This document shows positions 42,628 through 47,855 of a stretch of DNA of 47,855 nt, one piece after another. The position numbers and the translations under genes were made by a program. The stretch's first letter is position 1. Each line of letters starts with the position of its first letter. The notes below the pieces were generated by a model that saw only the letters and a list, made by a program, of their open reading frames with translations, was not told where the DNA came from and did no database searches. This DNA comes from Spirochaetales bacterium (GTDB lineage Bacteria > Spirochaetota > Spirochaetia > Treponematales > Treponemataceae). The stretch covers positions 1-47,855 of the forward strand of contig QKAR01000095.1 in assembly GCA_003246335.1 (NCBI GenBank). Reading direction: 5' to 3'.

Positions 42628-45600
42628 TACGTCGAATCGCCCTCTGCGCATGCGCCTTAACCCTTTTTCTCCTCCCCGCCGTCGCCCGGGATTTCTATTG
42701 GGAAGATCCCCAAATCCTCGGGTCCGTCGATAGCCGCTTTCCCCAATCGGCCTCGAATGGATCGGTTTCGGCGGTACTCTATCAGGAAATTGAGCGCTCG
42801 ACGTCTGATTCCGGTCGCGTTTGGCTTTCGATGCGGGTGTATTCCTCCGCTGGGTGGCAAGTCCGCGCGCGTTTCGCCGGTCCGTTCGCGTACGAGGGAG
42901 ACGTTCCCTCTATCGCCTCGGTTTCGATCGATTCGCGCGGGACGATTTTCGTCGCCGCGGCGACCGCGGTAAACGCGGTCTCGGTCTTCGGTTCGAACGA
43001 TCTTGGCTCGACTTTTATTGAGCAACGCATTCGGGGCGATACGTCCGCGGTGCTTTCTCCGCGCGTGTTCGCGCTTGCCGACGGTTCGTACCTTCTATTC
43101 GCGACGCGCGGGGGAGAGGACAATTTCTCGTTAGTGAGCGCGAAATCCTCCGACGGGCGGGCCTGGTCGAGCTTCGAGACTTTCGCGCCGTCCGCCGGCA
43201 TGCGGCGTCCTTTTTTGCCCGCGCACGCGACGCTGGGCTCGACGGACGTAATCGTTTTTCAGTCGTTTTACGAGGGCTCGAGCCGGTCTTCCTATCAATT
43301 GTATTCAACGGTGTCCTCGAATGGCGGCAAGTCTTGGAGTTCTCCCTATTTATTGACTTCCTTCGCCGATAGCGCGACCACGTACGAGAATTGGCACAAT
43401 CAGCGTCCGCGGCTCCAGAAAGTGGGCGGCTCCCTGTGCCTCGCGTGGGAGCGCGCGCGGACGGCTTCGGAAAAATACGCCATTTACTTCATGAATCTCG
43501 ACTCGCTCGGCCGACCGATAGGGCAGTCCGAGCGGATTTCATCGACGGATGGATATTGCTATGACCCGGACATCGCCGATTCCGACGGTATTCCGACCGT
43601 CGTGTGGTTCGATAATCGTCGGGGCGTCAATCGCGTCTATATGGCGAGAAAAGAGGGCTATCTTTGGGACGAAACCGATATTTCCCGCAGTTCTCGCGAT
43701 TCGGTGTTCGGCCGTGTCGTGACGGTCGGCGGCGATATCGAGGTCTATTGGCAGCAAGCGGAAGCGCGCGGCGTTCAGCGCGTCGTTCGGCTCGCGCCCG
43801 ACCGCACGGCAAAGCCCGCGGTCGTTCAGCCGGTTAATTTCGCGAGCGGCGCGAAGGGTCGCGGGGACGTGGTGCGCGCTCTCGTCAATTTGCCGGACGA
43901 CTCTTCCGGAATCGCCGGCTATTCCTGGGCTTGGGGGCGCGGCGAGCAACCGTGGGTTCCCTCCGCGATACAGAAGTTGCCCGAGGATAATCGCCTTTCG
44001 GTGGAGGCGGACGCGGATGGCCCCTGGTATTTGGGCGTACGCGTGGCGGATTACGCCGGCAACTGGTCGGCCCCCCGATACGTCGAGTATATCCGGGATA
44101 CGACTCCCCCCGATCCGCCGTCGATACAAAACCCGGATCTGGACGACAAGGGGTTCGTCTCGTCGAATACCTTCACCGTTTCATGGGATAAGGCGCCCGG
44201 CGAGATTCCCTCAGGATATTCGTGGAGCCTCGAATACCTCGCCCCGTTGAGCTTCCTTCCGACGCTCGGCGGCGGCTCGAAAATTCCCGCTTCGTTCGAC
44301 CTTGCCGCAGCGGCCGCCGCGCGGTTCGGCGCGCTCAAGGTGCCGGTATCGCTTCGAACGAGGGAGTCGCGCGCATCGTTCGTGAATCGCGATAACGGCG
44401 TGTACGCGTTTACCGTTTCGGCGATCGACGAGGTCGGGAACGTGGGGCAGTCGACGGTTCGGTACCTCGTCCTGAACAAATACGTGCCGGTCACCTTTAT
44501 CACGTACGTCGATTCCTCCGTCGACGAGACGGGAGTCGCGAAGCTTTCGATCGTCGGCCGAGGCTTTTCCGAGGGCGGTCTCGTGACGGACGTGTATTTG
44601 GATCGCGACGGAAAGGCCCCCTGGGACATTCGCCTCGCGCGCGCGGATGGCAGATTCAAGGTCGATAACGATCGGCTAATAACCGGCATTTCGCTTTCCG
44701 ACGTAGAGGAAGGTTCGTACCGGGTCGTTCTCGCGCATCCGGTCCGGGGCCTGTACGTCACGAAACCGATACTATCCTTTACCGCCTTCGGTACCGTGAA
44801 GTTTGGCGATTACCGCTATCAATTCGAGCCGCCCTGGGCCGTCTCGGCCGATAGCGGTTTCCGCTCGATTCGTCCCGATACCGTCTTGCTTATGTCGATA
44901 CTCGCGTTCGCGCTCGCGCTTTTGTCGTTCTCCGCTTGGGGAATCGCCGGAACGGCGCGCGAGGCCGCCCGGATCAGGGGAGACGTACGCGCTCTCATCA
45001 CAGGAGATATCATGCCGTCGGAACAGAAAAAAAAGGCCGTCGCGCTTCGGAAGCGGGGGATCGGCCTTCGACTGAAACTCGCGTCGTTTACGACTGCCCT
45101 CGTCATCTCGGTAGTCCTCATCGTGTCCATTCCGCTGGGACTGCAATTCTCGGCTAACCAGGAGCGAACGCTCGCGCAGGGCCTACAGTCCCGCGTCGAG
45201 GTTTTGCTCGAAAGCCTCGCCTCGGGGGCGAGAGCCTACTTGCCGAGCCAGAACATCCTCGAGCTCGGCTTCCTTCCCGACCAAATGGCGGCGCTCTCCG
45301 AGGCGCGGAGCGCCACGATCACCGGCAACGGCTCGGGCGGCGCGGCGACCGGCATCGATTACGTGTGGGCGACGAATAACGCCTCCATCGGCGAGGAAAT
45401 CGACACGCAGGCGCTTGAGCTCGGAAAGTCACGCGTCGTCGGCGAGGTAAGCGATGAAATTGGCCGCCGCGTGACCGTCCTCGACGAGGAAGCCGCGCAG
45501 TCCGTCGGCGAGCTTTCCGACGGGATCACCTCCCTCACCCAGGAAGGTATCAAGCTCGCCTTGAGCACCGACGAGGCGTCGGTCACGCGGCGCGACGAGA

Positions 45601-47219
45601 TCCAGACCATCACGCGACAGCTCGAGGAAAAATTGAACGCCGAGCTCACGCGGCTTTCGGTGAGCGGGATGGGCTCCTGGCCCGAGTATAACCCGCAGTC
45701 GCTTTCTCGCGAGGTAACGCAGTACGTATTCTACAAACCGGTCATGTATCGACAGGGGTCAGACGTTAAATACGTGCACGGAACGGTCCGGGTGACGATC
45801 TCGACCGAATCCCTGCTTGAGACCGTCAACAAGGACCGGATCGAGCTCGTGCGCACGACGGTTTTCGTCGCCTTGTTCGCGGTTCTCATCGGGGTGATCG
45901 GGGCCTCGATTCTCGCGTCGATCATCATATCTCCGGTGAGAAAGCTCGCTGCCCACGTCGCCATGATTCGCGACACGGAAGACAAAGAAGAGCTCGAGGG
46001 CAAAGATATTAAGCTCCGTTCCCGCGACGAGATCGGCTTGCTCGGAGAAACCGTCAACGACATGACGCACGGTCTCGTAAAGGCGGCCGCCGCGTCCAAG
46101 GACCTTACCGTCGGTAAGGAAGTCCAGAAAATGTTCATCCCGCTCGAAACCGACAAGAACGGGCATAAGCTGACCTGCGGAAAGTCGACGGAAAAGGGCG
46201 TTGAGTTCTTCGGTTACTACGAAGGCGCGAAGGGCGTTTCGGGTGACTATTTCGATTACGTCAAGCTCGACGACCGCCATTACGCCATCATCAAGTGCGA
46301 CGTCGCCGGTAAGGGCGTCCCCGCGGCGCTCATCATGGTCGAGGTCGCGACGCTCTTCCTCGATTATTTTAAGGACTGGAAATACGCCAAAAACGGCTAT
46401 CGACTCACGGGCGTCGTGACGCGCATAAACGATCTCATCGAGTCCCGCGGCTTTAAGGGCCGGTTCGCGGCCTTTACGCTGTGCATTTTCGACGCGCGCT
46501 CCGGCGACGTGCATTTCTGCAACGCCGGCGATAATTTGATCCACATTTTCGATTCGGCGACGCGCAAGATGAAAGTAATCACGCTGCCTGAAACGCCCGC
46601 CGCCGGAATCTTCCCGTCGTTCATGGTCGATATGAAAGGAGGTTTCGCCGAGCATACCGTGCATTTGAACGCGGGCGACGTTCTTTTCCTCTACACTGAC
46701 GGTATCGAGGAAGCGAAGCGATTGTTCCGCACGGAAAAATTAGTCGTTCACGCCTGCGCCGAGGAGGGGCTCGAGAAAGACGCGCCGCACGGCTCTCATT
46801 CGGTGGGCCAGGATAACGAGGAGCTCGGTCCCGAGCGCGTCAACGAAATTATCGAAGCGGTCTTTTCCCGCTCGGTCTACACGCTCTATAAATGGCATAA
46901 TCCCCAGAGCGACGAGCCGTTCGAGTTCGATTTCACTTCGTGCGAGGGCACGGTGGAGGAGGCGATCCTCGCCCTCGTTTCGGTCGAGAAAATATTCCGC
47001 ATGTACCGAGACCCGTCGGCGAGCGACTTCGACCGCGTGCAGGTCGACCGCAAAGTGGATTCTTTCCTGAATGGGCATTTCCGCCAGTATCTCGCGTATT
47101 GCGCCAATCATCGCGATCACCCCGAGTTCGCGGAATATCAATACTACACGAAAATTCGCGAAGACGCACAATACGACGACTTAACCATTCTCGGCTTGAA
47201 GAAAGGGTCCTTCGAGTGA
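42624..47219 (+). CDS. Multidomain sensor phosphatase: propeller, FN3-like, HAMP and SpoIIE-type PP2C
   Basis: 1531 aa. Signal peptide about 1-21. Residues about 25-395 form a sialidase/BNR-like propeller with Asp-box-like turns (SNDLGSTF, SSDGRAWSS, SSNGGKSWSS). Ig/FN3-like modules run from about 400-740. TM1 lies about 755-775. After a short cytoplasmic loop come TM2 (about 818-838), a ~235-residue periplasmic sensor segment, TM3 (about 1077-1100), HAMP (about 1100-1155) and a SpoIIE-type Ser/Thr phosphatase (about 1165-1531) with metal ligands in VSGDYFDYVKL, KCDVAGKGVPAAL, LYTDGIEEAK and DDLTILGLKK. It would dephosphorylate cytoplasmic anti-sigma-antagonist-type partners in response to an external signal. 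An internal start at 45012 may give a second product. Confidence 0.9.
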   Translation: MIRRIALCACALTLFLLPAVARDFYWEDPQILGSVDSRFPQSASNGSVSAVLYQEIERSTSDSGRVWLSMRVYSSAGWQVRARFAGPFAYEGDVPSIASVSIDSRGTIFVAAATAVNAVSVFGSNDLGSTFIEQRIRGDTSAVLSPRVFALADGSYLLFATRGGEDNFSLVSAKSSDGRAWSSFETFAPSAGMRRPFLPAHATLGSTDVIVFQSFYEGSSRSSYQLYSTVSSNGGKSWSSPYLLTSFADSATTYENWHNQRPRLQKVGGSLCLAWERARTASEKYAIYFMNLDSLGRPIGQSERISSTDGYCYDPDIADSDGIPTVVWFDNRRGVNRVYMARKEGYLWDETDISRSSRDSVFGRVVTVGGDIEVYWQQAEARGVQRVVRLAPDRTAKPAVVQPVNFASGAKGRGDVVRALVNLPDDSSGIAGYSWAWGRGEQPWVPSAIQKLPEDNRLSVEADADGPWYLGVRVADYAGNWSAPRYVEYIRDTTPPDPPSIQNPDLDDKGFVSSNTFTVSWDKAPGEIPSGYSWSLEYLAPLSFLPTLGGGSKIPASFDLAAAAAARFGALKVPVSLRTRESRASFVNRDNGVYAFTVSAIDEVGNVGQSTVRYLVLNKYVPVTFITYVDSSVDETGVAKLSIVGRGFSEGGLVTDVYLDRDGKAPWDIRLARADGRFKVDNDRLITGISLSDVEEGSYRVVLAHPVRGLYVTKPILSFTAFGTVKFGDYRYQFEPPWAVSADSGFRSIRPDTVLLMSILAFALALLSFSAWGIAGTAREAARIRGDVRALITGDIMPSEQKKKAVALRKRGIGLRLKLASFTTALVISVVLIVSIPLGLQFSANQERTLAQGLQSRVEVLLESLASGARAYLPSQNILELGFLPDQMAALSEARSATITGNGSGGAATGIDYVWATNNASIGEEIDTQALELGKSRVVGEVSDEIGRRVTVLDEEAAQSVGELSDGITSLTQEGIKLALSTDEASVTRRDEIQTITRQLEEKLNAELTRLSVSGMGSWPEYNPQSLSREVTQYVFYKPVMYRQGSDVKYVHGTVRVTISTESLLETVNKDRIELVRTTVFVALFAVLIGVIGASILASIIISPVRKLAAHVAMIRDTEDKEELEGKDIKLRSRDEIGLLGETVNDMTHGLVKAAAASKDLTVGKEVQKMFIPLETDKNGHKLTCGKSTEKGVEFFGYYEGAKGVSGDYFDYVKLDDRHYAIIKCDVAGKGVPAALIMVEVATLFLDYFKDWKYAKNGYRLTGVVTRINDLIESRGFKGRFAAFTLCIFDARSGDVHFCNAGDNLIHIFDSATRKMKVITLPETPAAGIFPSFMVDMKGGFAEHTVHLNAGDVLFLYTDGIEEAKRLFRTEKLVVHACAEEGLEKDAPHGSHSVGQDNEELGPERVNEIIEAVFSRSVYTLYKWHNPQSDEPFEFDFTSCEGTVEEAILALVSVEKIFRMYRDPSASDFDRVQVDRKVDSFLNGHFRQYLAYCANHRDHPEFAEYQYYTKIREDAQYDDLTILGLKKGSFE
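45002..45014 (+). promoter_or_regulatory. Internal Shine-Dalgarno and in-frame ATG inside the phosphatase gene
   Basis: AGGAG at 45002-45006 is followed by five bases and ATG at 45012-45014, in frame with the 1531-aa gene (codon 797). Translation from here would give a 735-aa protein that begins in the cytoplasmic loop and keeps TM2, sensor, TM3, HAMP and the phosphatase domain, which is a complete classical sensor-phosphatase layout. Use in vivo is unproven. Confidence 0.5.
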
Positions 47220-47239
47220 CGGCAGCAAGCGAAAGGAGT

Positions 47240-47272
47240 CGCGCGAAATTATTTTCAAAAAAAAATCGCGCG
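47240..47272 (+). terminator. Hairpin after the phosphatase gene
   Basis: CGCGCGA (47240-47246) pairs with TCGCGCG (47266-47272) around an A/T-rich loop. The following T-run (47283-47290) is 10 nt away, so it is a moderate terminator candidate before the rRNA promoter. Confidence 0.45.
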
Positions 47273-47276
47273 GCGC

Positions 47277-47305
47277 TTGACCTTTTTTTTCGTCGGTGAT
47301 ATAAC
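47277..47305 (+). promoter_or_regulatory. Promoter of the rRNA operon
   Basis: TTGACC at 47277-47282, exactly 17 bp (starting with eight T residues), then TATAAC at 47300-47305. It lies about 430 nt before the 16S gene, as expected for an rRNA leader promoter. Confidence 0.75.
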
Positions 47306-47736
47306 AGTCTTCGTTGCGCCACTGACTCACTGAAGTCCAGCGCACTTCTTTGAAATGACTTACGGGTTTGACGACTGGCTTTTCGGTTCTGTCTTATACA
47401 TAAGCACCACAAAGAAAACTTAACTCAGTTTGTTTGCCAAGTTATCTTGGTTTACATAAATGTCGCCTTGAACCGAAAGGTTGAAAAGGCGACCTGGTCT
47501 TTGAAAATAAAGGGAAGGGAAAGAAGGACGCTGTTTGAAAGCGTCGCAGATGTAACAGTTTGTGGACGTCAAAAATAGTGTAAGGTAGGCGGTTCGCTAA
47601 CGCGAATCGCTTAGCGCAAGTGATCGAAATAAGCCGTGTAAGCTGATTGAAAGATTGGCGAACACAAATTCCTTTAATGAAATTAAAGGGGTTGGGCTTG
47701 AAATGATATCGAATGCAGCAATGCATTTGAGAATAT
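47306..47736 (+). other. 16S rRNA leader with stem-loops and boxA-like elements
   Basis: This 431-nt stretch has no credible gene. It repeats the 9-mer TCTTTGAAA at 47347-47355 and 47498-47506, resembling boxA antitermination sites bound by NusB/S10. Three hairpins stand out: 47462-47493 (8-bp stem GTCGCCTT/AAGGCGAC, inner AACC-GAAA-GGTT), 47527-47545 (GACGCT/AGCGTC) and 47590-47609 (8-bp stem, TAAC loop). Related TTGAAA words recur at 47536, 47646 and 47697. These are typical of antitermination and RNase III/processing leaders. Confidence 0.6.
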
Positions 47737-47855
47737 ATCATGGAGAGTTTGATCCTGGCTCAGAACGAACGCTGGCGGCGCGTCTTAAGCATGCAAGTCG
47801 GACGGCAAGGGTAGCAATACCCCTAGAGTGGCGGACTGGTGAGTAACGCGTGGGT
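47737..47855 (+). rRNA. rrs: 16S ribosomal RNA, 5' end only (runs off the window)
   Basis: AGAGTTTGATCCTGGCTCAG, the universal bacterial 16S 5' priming site, begins at 47744. It is followed by AACGAACGCTGGCGGCGCGT, CTTAAGCATGCAAGTCGGAC and GGCGGACTGGTGAGTAACGC. The mature 5' end is placed about 7 nt before AGAGTTTG by comparison with E. coli. The CTTAAGCATGCAAGTCG and CCCCTAGAGTGGCGGAC variants are those of treponemes. Only about 119 nt are in the window. Confidence 0.97.

Noticed and set aside
47368-47400. Second rRNA promoter (TTGACG ... TATACA)
   Set aside because: The spacer is 21 bp, too long for a normal sigma70 promoter.
47655-47846. 63-codon ORF overlapping the 16S start
   Set aside because: Lies across rRNA leader and 16S sequence; no coding evidence.
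1-47855. CRISPR arrays, IS elements, prophage genes, tRNA genes, riboswitches
   Set aside because: Intergenic stretches were read for repeats, transposase-like genes, tRNA-like arms and leader motifs; none was convincing.

Overview
The window looks like chromosome from a treponeme-like spirochaete (family Treponemataceae) with a fairly high G+C content. Three things point there. The 16S rRNA gene that starts at the right edge has a treponemal 5' region. There is a UPF0164 (FadL-like) outer-membrane protein, a family best known from Treponema. There is also a complete bacterial V-type ATPase and a spirochaete-style Pur-alpha homologue. No phage, IS element, CRISPR array or tRNA gene was seen. 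Genes are densely packed, often with 4-bp ATGA overlaps.

Layout. 1-6.8 kb: a truncated PEGA/beta-propeller gene, a dCache chemoreceptor (minus), pgk (plus) and an orphan TrpB2-type tryptophan synthase beta chain (minus). 6.8-9.9 kb: two matched palindromes lie in the divergent gap before a radical SAM gene, followed by tpiA, secG and a ptsN-like EIIA gene. 9.9-20.9 kb: one long operon encodes V-ATPase subunits G/H-like, C, I, K, F, E, A, B and D, then a Usp protein, a flavodoxin-fold protein, a J-domain protein and methionine aminopeptidase. 20.9-29 kb: an HtrA protease, a phosphoribosyltransferase, a large secreted beta-rich protein, RNase HII, a Pur-family protein and a phosphohexomutase. 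29-38.3 kb: NifS and a short NifU, a degenerate LytM protein with a membrane-anchored propeller, cytidine deaminase, an HTH-EIIA fusion, a transglutaminase-like protein, an RluA-type pseudouridine synthase, a DUF4912 protein and a GH57 branching-enzyme homologue that has lost its catalytic residues. 38.3-47.2 kb: the UPF0164 porin-like protein (minus), then a 986-aa TPR/coiled-coil secreted protein coupled to a 1531-aa propeller/FN3/HAMP/SpoIIE-type phosphatase. 47.2-47.9 kb: rRNA promoter, a structured leader with boxA-like elements, and the 5' end of 16S rRNA.

How the genes relate. Two glycolytic genes (pgk, tpiA), the V-ATPase and two EIIA-type proteins suggest a fermentative lifestyle with PTS-linked regulation. 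Much of the rest concerns the cell envelope: SecG, HtrA, porin-like protein, propellers, pseudo-peptidase and transglutaminase-like protein.

Most noteworthy observations: the DUF4912/dead-GH57 pair; an in-frame internal start with a strong Shine-Dalgarno inside the SpoIIE-phosphatase gene, which could release a separate 735-aa phosphatase; the twin palindromes between trpB2 and the radical SAM gene; and candidate leaderless promoters, best at cdd. All functional statements come from reading the sequence against remembered family features; no searches were run.
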